Assembly: GCA_012932865.1 (NCBI GenBank)
Contig: SAXG01000011.1
Coordinates: 992,001 to 1,056,000, forward strand
Length of the DNA: 64,000 nucleotides
Source of the DNA: Amylostereum areolatum
Taxonomy: Eukaryota > Basidiomycota > Agaricomycetes > Russulales > Stereaceae
Reading direction: 5' to 3'
Below are positions 51,068 to 62,845 of the stretch, in pieces. The notes under the pieces are model-generated. The model did not search any database. It was not told the origin of the DNA and was given only the letters and a program-made list of their open reading frames with translations. Every line of letters starts with the position of its first letter. Position 1 is the first letter of the stretch. Both the position numbers and the translations under genes were made by a program.

Positions 51068-52645
51068 CTAGTTTTCATTGAGCAAACGATAACACTCCTG
51101 TCGCCACTTCTCCACTAAATCACCCCCACCTTCCGGGTTGGCTTTATTCTCAGCATCACCACCACTTTCCTCCCCGGATGGCACGAAGCAGAACGATTCC
51201 AAGGATTCGTCGTCAGAAGTAGAACACGCAGAAGGGGACCGCGGACGTTCAGGTCCGTCGTCTGGATAGGACGAGAAAGGGCCGTTATGAGGTGACCAGT
51301 TGGCGTCATCCCAGAGCAATGCCATGCGAAAAGCTTGACGTTGAACTGCGTACAAAAGTAAAGCAACCTTCATGTTATCCACAAAGGGTATTTCAGATGA
51401 TGCGTGCGACGATCCAGAAAGTCCTGGGAAGGGAACGGAATCCACAACACACGAGAGAGAGGAGATATGGGCGGGTCCATCCTCACGCCCCTCGCATTGC
51501 CATTTCGATTCAAGGAAAGGGATATGGGCAACGAGGGTGATAGATTTATCGTCGTAGCTGAGTCCGAATAACATAAACCACGGTGGAAATGTTGCACCTG
51601 GAGGTGAAGTAGCTCCTGAGAGAGGACCGTCGCTTTGATCAGGATGTAAGATCCAATGCAGAGCGTGAGCGATAAGGTTTGGTTGGACCAAGTCGCGGAG
51701 CCGCTCAAGTCCTTGAGCTGCAGGAGCAGCCACCGGTGGTTCCTCTGAACATGGTCCCGGTATCCCCACGACGAGGGCAGGATGATGGAAGTTTACAGTC
51801 TGGGCACAGGAGAGGGCGAATTCTCCTGACAGTAGTTCCTGCGTACCTCCAAGGATGGTTGGATAGGACATGGCGGTGCGTCTGTTTTCAATGAATGAAT
51901 AGATATGCATATTCCATGAATACATCTACGTACCTGTGTACGACGCCACCAGTGAATGAAAGAAACGCGCCGATTAAAACGGACTCGATGATACTCGAGT
52001 CGCCCGAGTACATGACAGTCTGATAGAAAGGGAAAAGGGACAGAACGGGGTCTACGATGAGAGCATCCTCTATGTCTTCCGCTCTTGGAGATATGTAGTC
52101 AATAGCAAAAGATAACGGCCGATGAAGGAGAAAGTCGGGTTTAAAGGAATGGATGTTGTCGTGTCGTGCCATAACTTCATCCTCAGGCAGAAAGGCAACA
52201 TCATCGCGGATTGCGTCAAGTAGTGGGGAAAGTGCGCTGATGGTGGCTCTTTCGCGTGCCATTGGGTATGTCAAGTCCTTAAAGTCGCCGTCTCAGTGAG
52301 TCACCAGCCTGCTGAACAGGTATGAGGCTTACTATCCAGCTCTCAGGGATTTCAAAAGGACGAAGAGTCCATCCGGTGCGGAAACCCTCCAAAAATTTCA
52401 GCTGATGCTGACAGCTTTTGACCGCAGGTGTAGGTATGGTTTGGGGGCGTGTAGCCCAGTACCGTGCACTGTCGACGCTGCGTGAATTGAAGGAATCCCT
52501 GCAAAGTCATGGGATGTACGCACCTTGATCCCTGAAGACATATATGGATTCCACTTCCACGGAGATTCTTCTCGACCGACTCCTCACCATTGCATACGGG
52601 AATACCGAGCGGAGCAGAGCAGCCTGAGAGAGATGAAATCGGCAT
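51068..52645 (-). CDS. Unknown gene A, copy 2 (intact)
   Basis: I do not recognise the family. The gene has at least three exons. An upstream exon carries QHQLKFLEGFRTGW and FEIPESW; the start of translation here is uncertain. The next exon contains SFKPDFLLHRPLSF and DPVLSLFPFYQTVMYSGD. The last, long exon runs from AMSYPTILGGTQELL through PPWFMLFGLSYDDKSITLV, ALLLYAVQRQAFRMALLWDD, an acidic Ser-rich region, and the C terminus EKWRQECYRLLNEN at the stop 51068-51070. No signal peptide or clear membrane span is seen. It is divergent from gene B copy 2, with about 140 bp between the assumed starts. Copy 1 of this gene is split by a transposon, so this is the only uninterrupted A gene in the window. 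Confidence 0.65.
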
Positions 52646-52786
52646 TCAAGTTGGCCGACCGGGACGGTAACTTAAAGTTATTGACCCGGACCATAGGCAT
52701 CACGTGTTAGTAGGCGCGACCAACTGACAGTGACAGTGAGAACTTTGAACTCCAGTCCGGCTTTCGAAATTCGCATATCGTCTATA
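52646..52786. promoter_or_regulatory. Probable shared promoter of divergent genes A and B, copy 2
   Basis: About 140 bp separate the presumed starts of A (minus) and B (plus). No clear TATA box is seen. The same head-to-head arrangement recurs at copy 1 (about 48870-48943), supporting a conserved bidirectional unit. Function is inferred from layout only. Confidence 0.35.
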
Positions 52787-54447
52787 ATGGCCCAAGCCCC
52801 ATCTGGAGAGCCTGAAACAATGAAGGAAGGAGAGGCGGGTATACAGAAACATGGCAAACAAGTGAGCCTTTATCGACTCGTTTTGTGCTCGACTCGTCTC
52901 ATTGGTGCTCATCATGATCTTGAACTTGAGTCTGAACGCAATCTGGCGTTGCCGAGGTTGGGGTCGTGAAGTACTTCTATGGACCTCAACGAGCTCACCA
53001 AAAATTTACAGATACAACTCAGCTATGTGGCTCGACTCTTACGCCGTGCATCCGATTCTACCTATCCAACACGAGTGTGCAACCAGCGAGTGAGTTCATT
53101 GAGTTCCCAAGTCTTTCTTCGTCCATCACTCCTGATGGTCAACTCTCATGCGGCCATAGCGTCCTTTGCAATGGACCTCACAGATGGGCCTTGCTATACA
53201 ATCTCACGGGTCAGGGAATCACTTGGCAGCTGGGCCCAAGTGTACTTTCAATTCTGTCTAGACTTTTAGAGCCTCTCGTGGACAAGAATTATCCGGCAGC
53301 TCTAGCCGTTCCCGAGGATTGGGAGGTGGGTCGATACACTCAGCTTACCTTCGTCTTTCGCTCAGTCTCTTGCTCTCTCAGATGTCCTCCTGTGAGGTCT
53401 TCCAGGCTCTCTGTGTCTATTGGGAACACATTCAAAAAACCCTCGGCCCCAAATATCCAGTCGTCACGTATACTCCTAGATCGCATTTCTCGAGCATTCC
53501 ATATCCTCAAGCAAATGTAACTCTGCACGAGATCAGGGACGAAGAGGGCAAGATTTCGCCGAGAAGCGTCGAATACACGATGCTTAAAATCCTACAGACA
53601 CCCGATATGCGAACCCGGACGTCATCACCGACTCCGGACCTTACCTTCGAGTCCTTCCTTCCAGGAATCGCCGCCCAAATACCTGGATGCACCGCTATGA
53701 TGTAATGCCTTTCAAACATCAGATACACCTTTACACTAACAAGGCTTGTAGAGATGCGACCATACCTTTCCCCTCGTATTCAGTCGACTACGGCACGTCT
53801 TCCCGTCCTCGCGTGGCATGCTGTCCGTCCTCTGCAAATCTTCCCAATAACCTTCCAGACGGCTTCTCGCCGATCATATTTGCAGCGAATCCGGTGAAAG
53901 AGCTTGTTATGATCTCCGGCCTAACTGGCGAATCTTATGGCTATCTCCCTGATCCTACGAGACATCCTCTTCCCGATAGGCGGGACGGTATTTTGGAACT
54001 TGCGAAGCTGTTTCAACCGACACTACAACTTTTCGTGATGGATCTGACCGCACGGTTCCAGATTGAAGAGGGCAAGTGGAGGCCCGAGTGGAACGTACGT
54101 TTATTGCTCGTCGATGATTACGCAGAAGTTAATCATAACCATAGCCTCTTCGTCCTGGCATCCGCGAGATTGAACTGCCTCGCGTCCCGGAGAAGTATTT
54201 TGTCTATGGTATGAACTATGACGACGCAAGCTACAGTGTGTATGGGTTTTTCCCGCGATATACGGTGTCAAACAGCGGCCGAGTCGAGTGGTCGTTCTGC
54301 TGCTATGAGGTCACGGGCGAAAGTGGGTCTCCATTCGCATCTATGCAAGGTCCAATGGACCTTGTTAATATACTCCTCGTCATCCAGCGGCATGTACTTG
54401 AACTAGCGCATGTGGTTCGCGGCCTATCTTTACCTCCTTTGTCTTAA
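52787..54447 (+). CDS. Unknown gene B, copy 2 (intact)
   Basis: ATG at 52787 opens a 25-codon exon (MAQAPSGEPETMKEG...) ending at a GTGAGC donor at 52862. Later exons, by comparison with copy 1, include WLDSYAVHPILPIQ, GPHRWALLYNLTGQ, LAVPEDWE, SSCEVFQALCVYWEHIQ, VTLHEIRDEEGKISP, EYTMLKILQTPDMRTRT, FPSYSVDYGTSSRP, QLFVMDLTARFQIEEG, KYFVYGMNYDDASY and SFCCYE, with TAA at 54445-54447. The protein is about 400 residues, without signal peptide or membrane span. The conserved blocks are shared with copy 1 and, in part, with a relic at 62.85 kb. The family is unrecognised. Its steady pairing with gene A suggests that the two act together, but nothing in the sequence says how. Confidence 0.65.
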
Positions 54448-54642
54448 CGTGCGGCGGGGTTGGCTTTTAGATGCCCAGGCATTGGTAGTACTCTCGAATC
54501 GAATTCGACTGACAGTTCACTGACGCGTACTGACGCGTTACACGTCGACGTACGATCGAAGGCGACTGAGCATATGGGGACTCTCTCCGTCGCCTATGTC
54601 AGGTAGTCACTAGTCACTAGTCGGCTAGTCATACATTCTTCA

Positions 54643-54656
54643 AGCTTCAAGCTTCA
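54643..54656 (+). repeat. Short tandem AGCTTCA repeat, two units
   Basis: The same 7-bp unit occurs five times at 63371-63405 and, inverted, twice at 6167-6180. Confidence 0.5.
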
Positions 54657-54873
54657 TTCTTGCATCCAAAGTTTGAAATTTGAACGTGTGGCTGGCTCCC
54701 AGATACTTGCTGTTGGCTTCGTGGTGGAATGCCATTGCCACCCAGCGTGAAGACAAGAAAGCAAATTACATTGCAGGCGGGGACCCATTAGGACTTGTAC
54801 ATGCGAGTAGGAAAGCGGACGTAACAGAAAGGGGGGAGAGTGGATTACAATCGAGTGACGGCACATGCCAAAA

Positions 54874-55730
54874 TCAAGACATGTTCTCCCGCTCGCCCTC
54901 TACCGACACGAAGGTCAGAGGCGCGGTGCGGTAACCGGTTTTGTACTGTTGGCTGGTCTTCTGTTTCTTGTTCTTCTTCACCGGCGCTGTTACCACATCC
55001 ACCTCGACGCTCGTGCCGTCCTCGACTTCGACTTCATTGTGGCTGCGCTTGGTCCCGGAGCCAGCAGAAGCGACAGCAGGACAGGTCTCTGAAGCGGCGG
55101 AAGAGGTCGCAGTGGCAAGAGATTTGAGGTATCGCATGTTGTCTGGGCGGAGGTTAGTTTGCGTGAGGAAGCTGGTCCTCCGCCTTGTCGTTCTCCGGCC
55201 ACTGTTCGCGAGTAGTGAGGTTGTCTTTGAAGATTTTCTCGATGGCTTTTGAATTCGACGTGAGGGTCTCCGCCTTGACCAACGCTGTCTGTTCATCAGC
55301 ACTCAAATACGCGCGATCTTCACCGCAAATGAGGTAGAGCGGCCGGAACAGGTTGCGCAAAGCTTCCAAGATATTCTTGAGCGGGATGGGAAGGTCGGAC
55401 TCCCTGACTTCTTTCTTTACGAACTTGAGTGAATGAAAGAAGGCTAACTTTCCGTCGCCACCCTTCTTGCTGACATCCACGTCGTCAAATATCCTATGCA
55501 CGAGCTCTTGCAATCTGAGCCCTTTGACACATGTTGGACGATAGCGGAGGACATTGTAGAGCAGCACCCAAAGGAAGGACTCGAAGTCGTCTCGAGGTTC
55601 TTGATTCTTTCTGAGCCTCACAAGTAGGGCGACGGACATAGACTGCCATGTTCCCTATTCAAGACCCGTTAACTCGACCTCTTCCCACTTGCATTGCGAG
55701 AACATACCATTCTCTGTGTGCGGACGCTCG
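54874..55730 (-). pseudogene. Truncated FunK1 kinase copy (3' end only)
   Basis: Matches the C-terminal part of the full FunK1 gene at 58789-61451: ENGTWQSM, RDDFESFLWVLLYNVLRYRP, LPIPLKNILEALRNLF, TLTSNSKAIEKIF, KAEDQLPHAN, then a frame change with a TAA and a tail homologous to the full gene (EVEVEDGTSVEVDVV). The catalytic half is absent: similarity to the full gene ends near 55730. The 3' flank is duplicated too (54687-54870 matches 58556-58790), so the event was a genomic segment duplication, not retroposition. Confidence 0.78.
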
Positions 55731-57845
55731 ACGGCAAGTTCGTGTCTCTGTACGCGACCGGGAGATCCCATTCTACAAGAGCGCATCCACCAGTGGCGTT
55801 CAGAAGGTGAGTTTGCCTTGTGTCGCACTAGGAGGGTACCGTGAGCTGATTTTCACCACTCTTTACACCTCTTTGGGCGGTGAATTCCACCGCTCGAAGT
55901 ACTCGTTTTCAGTACCATGGAATGAATTTCAGTCCTGCACGGGGTGATTTTCGTGATGTGAAAATCACCGGAAAAAAGTACCATTTCACCGCTTTTTTGT
56001 CACGAATTCTCACTTTCTCGTAACGCCGACGCGTGAATATCAGCATGAAAAACAGTGAAAAGCAACACCCCATGGTGATATACAGCAGCTTTCATCCTCA
56101 AAACCCTTGGCAGGATCCAGCACTTTACGCGTTCATAAACAGACACATGGCATTATGAGCTCATAATCACACTACAATATACACTATATACAAATCTATG
56201 CACACCGCTGGTGGTACCCAACGAGACCCTCTCGCGTAACCACGTCTCCTCTTCGTGACGTCCACCCGCACGCCCCGGGCCCAAATGCGAATGGCTGGAA
56301 TGGCTGTCGGAGTGTAAGCAGCAGCATCGAAGCGATGCGCGCGTGGGGCGTGGCCTGTCCAAACATTTAATATCGCTCCGTGGCAAGGGAGAGAAGGCGG
56401 AATACTCACCCCCATCTGATACCCTAACATCCCCCGCTTTGTGTCCATCAATGACAGTCCCCGGCCGTGCTCTATGTAAACAAAAGTCAGCAGCCGAAGA
56501 GACTGTCGCCATCACCGAAGAGAAATGAGACGGTGCGAGAGCACCGGCAACGGCGGTGAAGAGCCGCTGTCACCGATGCACAATGCGTAAGAGGCCATAT
56601 GGCCTGGGTTTGTGATGTTGAATGAACCGTGAACGAGCCGCTTCATGCTACAAAGCATGCGCGGGACGAGCCGGAGGAGGATAGAAGGAAAAAAATAGAT
56701 CAATACGAAGACGTACCGTTGCAAAGAGTTGCCCAGACTTAGGGTACACTTTATGTGTCCTTACGAGAACATGGAAGGGGAGGGTGGAGAGGGAGAGTGC
56801 ACGACGACTGAACCCGTCGCCGAGTCGCCATGGTCGTTGAGGAAGAAGCTGAAGCGCTGAAGTCGAACCATGCGCGTGAGCTGGCGACATCACGGATACG
56901 TGACTGACCATCACTGGTCCGTGACGATTGTTACGAGTTCGTGACCAAGGAACCGCTGATGGAAATCACCATGTAAAGCGGTTGTCACGCTTGTCTGAAA
57001 AACAGCCCCAAATCACCACCTGTCGAAATCACCCCAAAAATCACCTTAATTCGGAAATTCACCACATCAAACGGTGGGAAACAGTCGGACATGTCCTTAT
57101 AGTGGTCAGACCCAGCGTTGTATGAGAATCCTGGTGCATCCTCCGCGACACCTTCGCGCTCCATTTTATCGGGGTCGATAGCAGCGCGGCGAAACGATTC
57201 GCAGGAGTTTTCGCGATGCTAGACGATGCCAATCGGGCTGTGTTAGAAGTCGGCGCGACAAACCTAATGCCAGAACTTACGACGAGGGGCTCGCATGCCT
57301 CTGCTTCATTTGAAGAATCCGATGGGAGAAAGTCAGCGATAGAGACCATACACGCGGGAAACTCTCTTTGACGATGCGTTATTCCTTTGCGATTTCTATA
57401 AATCCTCCTCGGAAGACGAACCGCATCCGGAACGCACTCGTGGTGTCTCTCCAGTGGCGAAGACCTTGACACTGGTACCCTGGGTCTGGTTGACACACTG
57501 TCGTTGTTCTTGTGCATGGTTTCATCGGAGGGGACATGAGAAGAGCGAAAGCTGCCCTGGGAAACATTGGCTCGATCCTGAACATTGAACGACGACAATC
57601 GGGTAAGAACCGACTCAACAACGATGATAACACCTGCAATACGCGACAAGCACTTTTCGCGTATGCGAGCTTGGACTGGATTCTTCAAGTGCTTCAATTC
57701 TAGGCGGGGTATTTACGCGATGGCTTGTCTGGGGAGCTGATAGAGGTCGGGACATGGTGATGAAGGCGGATGAAGGAACAGTTTTGAACGCGCGAAAGTT
57801 GATCTGCTCGATGTCACGTGATACATAGTTTCATCTACCTGACAC
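55731..57845. other. Gene-poor region, possibly containing a non-autonomous element
   Basis: No protein recognised; a 212-codon minus-strand frame at 57059-57697 lacks motifs. GGTGA/TCACC words are dense near both 55879-56000 and 56940-57063. The block from GGTGAATTCC (55879) to GGAAATTCACC (57053-57063) has roughly inverted ends, which could mark a 1.2 kb non-autonomous DNA element; no clear target duplication was found. Confidence 0.3.
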
Positions 57846-58124
57846 CACCGAGGGCAGGATTCCATTTGAGCCCGATTCCCACGGATTCAAAACTGGAGTG
57901 AAAGGGACAAATTTTGATACAATGTTATCTAGCCGGCTACACATGGTGAAAGCATGGGTTTCACATGCGCAGTAAGCTAGAATGAAGCAACTAGAAATGT
58001 GTGGCTTCGAATGTATGTTCTGCCATCGAATACAGATTGCAAATGCATTGTTTGAGTCACATGCTTCGGCTTCGTGTACCTTTCTGATCCCATAAATATC
58101 CGTAGAGACCATTTATCAATCAAA
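57846..58124 (+). repeat. Left arm of a long inverted repeat (279 bp)
   Basis: Reads CACCGAGGGCAGGATTCC at its outer end and matches the inverse of 58243-58521 with five mismatches by eye (about 98 percent). Some differences are C-to-T changes at CpG. A 118-bp spacer separates the arms. Confidence 0.9.
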
Positions 58125-58165
58125 TTCATATGGTTTTACACTCAGATTAGCCCCCAGAAAAGGAA

Positions 58166-58200
58166 CTTGATACAGATTCCCTATGAACAACCTGTATCAA
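58166..58200. repeat. Small hairpin inside the inverted-repeat spacer
   Basis: TTGATACAG and CTGTATCAA form a perfect 9-bp inverted repeat around a 14-nt loop, nested in the spacer of the large repeat. Confidence 0.6.
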
Positions 58201-58242
58201 ATGGGTAAGAATCGGTAGAAAATCAATTCCAAACCTATCATT

Positions 58243-58521
58243 TTTGATTGATAACTGGTCTCTACGGATATTTATGGGATCAGAAAGGTACACGAAGCCA
58301 AAGCATGTGACTCAAACAATACATTTGCAATCTGTATTCGATGGCAGAACATACATTCGAAGCCACACATTTCTAGTTGCTTCATTCTAGCTTACTGCGC
58401 ATGTGAAACCCATGCTTTCACCATGTGTAGCCGGCTAGATAACATTGTATCAAAATTTGTCCCTTTCACTCCAGTTTTGAATCTGTGGGAATCGGGCTCA
58501 AATGGAATCCTGCCCCCGGTG
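58243..58521 (-). repeat. Right arm of the long inverted repeat (279 bp)
   Basis: Inverse partner of 57846-58124. Its outer end lies about 35 bp from the duplicated 3' flank of the FunK1 gene. Confidence 0.9.
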
Positions 58522-58788
58522 CACCGGCGACGGAGTGTTCACGTTCAGTACGTTCAGTGCTTGGCTCCCAGATGATTGCTGTTCGTGCCAACTCGATTCG
58601 GTGCAATGCCATTGCCACCCAGTGCAAAGAGAAGAACGCAAATTACATTACAGGCGGGACAGTCCATTACTTGTAGCTTACATGAAATCAGGAGAGCGTT
58701 CTACGGGGCAGTGAGGCATAAACCAATAGATGGACGTAACAAAGAGGGGGGAAAGTGGATAACAATCGAGTAACGACACATGCCAAAA

Positions 58789-61451
58789 TCAAAACATGCT
58801 CTCCCCCTCCTCTATCGATACCAGGGTCAGAGGCGCAGAGCGGGAACCGGTATCATGCTGTTGGCCGATCTTCTGTTTCTTGCTCTTCTTCGTCGGCGCT
58901 GGGACTACATCCACCTCGACGTTCGTGCCGTCCTCGACTTCGACTTCGTCGCGGCCGCGCTTGGTCCCGGAGCCCACAGAGGCCTCGGAAGCGACGGAAG
59001 AGATCGCAGTGGCAAAGGATTTGCGGTGTCGTTGGTTGTCTGTCAGCGGAAGCCGGTTTGCTTGAGGAAGCTGGTCCTCCGCCTTGTCATTCGAAAACCA
59101 TCCGGGAAGGGCGAGGTTGTCCTCGAAGATCTTCTCGATGGCTTCGGAGTTCGAGGTGAGTTCGTTGGCTTTGTTAAGCAGGTCTCGTTCGGTAGACGAG
59201 AGGCGGTGAAGAGGTGCGGCAAAGTAAAGTGGCTTGAACAGGGCGCGCAAGTCTTCCAAAATGTTCTTCAGCGGGATGGGAAGATCGGAATTCTCGACAT
59301 CCGTATACTCGAAGTTGCGTGCATCAAAGAAGTGCAATTTGCCTTTGCCGCCTTTCTTGCCTGGGCTCACTTCGTCAAAAGTGTCGTATATGAGGACTTG
59401 GAGATCGGGTCCTTTTACGGAGGTTGGGCGGTAGCGGAGCACGTTATAGAGCAGCGCCCAAAGGAAGGACTCGAAGTCGTCTCGAGGTTGTTGATTCTTC
59501 CTTCGCCTCAAAAGTAGGGCCGCTGACATAAATTGCCATGTTCCCTGGATTAAGGAATCGTGAGCGTTGTGAAGACCTGAGACAGGATACCAGGGTACAT
59601 ACCGTTCTCCATGTCCGACGAGCCCACAGCTCAGAGAGCGTGTTGCGCGAAAGGTCCCAATCGATCAGAATGGGTCCCCACGGAGTGAACAGGATGTTGC
59701 CGCAGCTTATGTCCCGGTGAAGATACTTCGCGATCTCCAAGGCAAGTCTATGCGCTGCAGAAAAGTCGAATCAGTGGACAGGTCTCGGATAACAACAGAC
59801 AGACAGAAACTGACCTATGATCGCACAGTGTATCGCATTGCAAAGATCCCAGGTCGAGTCGAAAGACGTGATCGGCTTCCCGATATACGACAGCACGATA
59901 CGATAGTGCACATGGTGGATGATCTTCGTGACAGGGTCACCCTGCGGAGTGGGGACAGTGGTGGGTCCGCAGATCCACGGGTGCTCCTTAGTCTGTGTTG
60001 CAAAGTCCGGCGTGCGCGTTGTCTGCTTCTGGTCACCGCTCCAGACGTCACCGGCGCACGTCACCGGCGAGATGTTCTTGACTCCGGCTCTCCAGAGAGC
60101 ATCATAGGTGTCGCCCTCTTTCTCGATGCCCTCCTCCGCGATCCGCCACGAGTCCTTGAGAAATACCGGCTTGCCGAAGTTTCGCCCGTTCGGCCCCGGC
60201 TCCAAGAGCTCGACACCGTAGTAGCCCGACGTTGCCCTGCCCGTGAGAGAGTCCGAACAGAACTGGTGGCGGGTGGTGATGAACGTGCGCGGCGTCGACG
60301 GCTTCTCGTCTTTGAGTTCGCAACCGCCACTCTCGGAGGCGCTGTCGTCCGCGTTCTCATTCTCGACGAAGGGGCGCTTCCTGTCCTCAAAGACTTGCAC
60401 CTTCCACATCTGCGCGTTCTCGCGGGGCGGCGTCATGAACCCATGGTTTTTCGGGATCCGAGTCCACTCCTTCAGCGCCGTCCGTGCGCCTTTCGCCTCA
60501 TCCTCAGAGGCCACGGTGACCGTGGGATCGAGGCCCAGGTCCTCTCTGGAGGCGTGGTGCATCCGCCAGAGGAACTCCGTCACGTATTCGGTGTCCACCA
60601 TGTCAAACAGCTCCGAGATGATGCCACCGCTGCGGTCCCAACGGATGAAGCGCGCCTTGCAATCGCCCAAGAAGACGATCGAGAGACAGAATACGCGTGG
60701 TTGGGATCGGAAGACTTGCATCGCGTATGAGATGAACTGGCCTTTGGCTGCAAGGCCTTCTTGTCTCCTTTGACTGTCGAATGGGTGGCTCGCTTTCGCT
60801 TCGGCGCTGGCTCCAGCAGGAGGGTCGACCACAATGTCGTAATCGATTGGCTTGCGGTCGCAGGGAGAGATGATCGTGTCCCAGTTCGGTGACGCTGGCG
60901 GCTCGGGGTCGCCTGGCGTGATCTTGTAGATACTGATGTCGGGCGCCCGTTTTTCCGTCGAGCCGTAGCCTGCAGAGCGATGGTTGTGACTATCGACGAC
61001 GGCGACGGACGAAAACGCGCCGCTGTCTCTGTGGGCGGCTTTGGCTTCGTTGAAAGTGTTCACCTAACGGCAAGGTCAGAGGGCTCGTCGAGATTGAAGT
61101 CGAAAACATGGCACTCACCAATGCTGCCTCCGACGCGGTTGACGCAACGGTCCATGGAATACTGACGTCCCCTGGTCGAATTGAATTGCATGGAAGGAAC
61201 TCGTCGAGAAAAGTTTGAGCGGGAACGGGGCCTGTGATCTGATTCTCCATGTCTTGCCAGAGTGCGGGATACTGTCGTTCGACGTGTTTGGCGGGTGCGA
61301 CGCTGTACGGGATAGTGCCGGAGAGGCGATTGAGAATTGGTGTAGTATCGAAGAGGGCGGCCTCGGTCGGTTGAGAATTAGGAGGGGTGGAAGGTCGTCG
61401 GGATCCAGGCTCGGAATCGGAGGCTGGGGGAGGGGTAGGAATGTCGGACAT
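58789..61451 (-). CDS. FunK1-type fungal protein kinase, full length
   Basis: Protein kinase of the FunK1 group, expanded in agaricomycetes. The ATG at 61451 (MSDIPTPPPASDSEP) is the first on the minus strand in frame; the TTG further upstream is not used. An N-terminal disordered segment leads to VPAQTFLDEFLP. The second exon (about 61063-59823) carries the long N lobe and insert. The catalytic loop is in a small exon with YLHRDISCGNILF (HRD with catalytic Asp and metal-binding Asn), followed by LIDWDLS, where Asp-Trp-Asp replaces the usual DFG, as in other FunK1 proteins. After an intron comes RDDFESFLWALLYNVLRYRP, and a basic/acidic nuclear-type tail (TKKSKKQK) ends at the stop 58789-58791. 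Substrate unknown. No lesion seen. Confidence 0.85.
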
Positions 61452-61520
61452 GGTCAGAGGCTGAGGATGCAAATGAGGGAAGAAAGAGAGTCACTTACCG
61501 AGAGCTAGCTTAGAAAGTGT

Positions 61521-61527
61521 CTTTATA
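61521..61527 (-). promoter_or_regulatory. TATA box of the FunK1 gene
   Basis: TATAAAG on the minus strand, 70 nt upstream of the ATG at 61451. Confidence 0.5.
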
Positions 61528-62429
61528 TGTCCGGGCGGACGAACAATGGACAATGGGTTGAGGGTAAGAGTGACGAGCGGCACGCGTGTCGATCGTTGTT
61601 CGAGTTGAACCGCTGCGACCGACGCCGGCGCGGCTCACCGGAACTTGTCACACGGTCACGCAGTTGCTTCGCCTCTTTGTTTTGCCCCTCATGTGGGCCT
61701 CTAGGAGGAAGGATGCCTTTCGTTTGTGCCATCTTCTAATCCATCTCCCATTCAACGGTGCTCGCACGCGCCATGCAGGCTTCACGAAACGTTGGGCGGA
61801 GTGAACGGCATGCGTGGCCTCCATGTGGTGGTCGCGGCCCGTATCCGATCGATTGGCCGGCTACTTACCATAGGTTCGTCTGTCCCATTTGTGCACACAA
61901 TGCAGACAATCATCGTACTTCCTATTGTCTTCCTCATTCGGATTCTCATCGTGTTTTTCAAGCCCTCAATATGACTTGCCGATTTTTTTTTTCAAATGTT
62001 GCAGCTGCCAGTGCCAGCGAGTTGAAATGAAAAATGGCTCATAGTACAACTGAACTCGTACAAGGCTCACGGATGGGAACCGGTTAACCGCCAGACACGA
62101 GCAAGGGTAGTCCTTGCAGCTGCTAAGTAAATTGGATGACATGGATTGGGCTGCGGCAGTGTGCGCACTGCGGACATCTTCAAGACGAACGCGAACCCTA
62201 CTAAGTATAACGCTGGTTCTGCCTCCGCGCATCACTATGTAGACTATCTTCTCCGTAAGTCACTCTCATCTTCCTGCAAATTCGCGTCTATCTAATCTTC
62301 GAAGTTTCATAGCATAGCTTTGTGTCTTTCGCGTCAGCTGCGTCCACTACTCCGAACTACTTCGGTATCTCCACGAACGCTGTCTCCTGAATCCCTTACG
62401 GCCCTTCTGTTCTGTAGGTGATGGATCTG
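61528..62429. other. Intergenic region upstream of FunK1
   Basis: No gene recognised. A run of nine T is at about 61984-61992. Confidence 0.35.
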
Positions 62430-62790
62430 AGCTTTGTGTATGATGATCATATGGGTGGCTTCATTTGACCTCAACGACGCTCCGCTCATCGACCCTGGCT
62501 TTTCTACTTTTCCCCGTGCGGGACGCCATCAATGCGACCTCGACGTTCGTGGAGGGGGCGTCGCCGGCGTTCAACGGAATTGTTTTTGCTCTCAACTGCG
62601 AGTCTGCTCCCAAGGCGTGCGATGTGGATAATCCCAGCGATCCACGCGTCAAACGTCCACGGCGGTGTGGGATTCCTTCGGCACTGCTATCATGTCAAGC
62701 CAAAGCTCGAGCGGAGTTTTCAGACCTCAATGTGAAGAGCACCGTCGGCCTGCCTGTGGTCGATGCGAGCGCACTCGCTCCTTCGTTGGT
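62430..62790 (+). pseudogene. GMC oxidoreductase relic (C-terminal piece)
   Basis: Short pieces match the C-terminal third of aryl-alcohol oxidases in different frames: SFDLNDAPLIDPGF, then FPVRDAINATSTFV, a degenerate catalytic region with VWDSFGTAIMSS where the family has a His, and SDLNVKSTVGLPVVDASAL (compare PDLRVKGTAGLRVVDASVL in the 18.5 kb copy). Frameshifts and the lost His show that it is dead. Confidence 0.72.
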
Positions 62791-62845
62791 ATACAGGCTC
62801 TCTTCCTTGTCCTTGCTACTTAGGTGTATGCCCTCTCCACCTGTC

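Noticed and set aside
59717..60730. 337-codon plus-strand frame
   Set aside because: It is a shadow of the large FunK1 exon on the minus strand.
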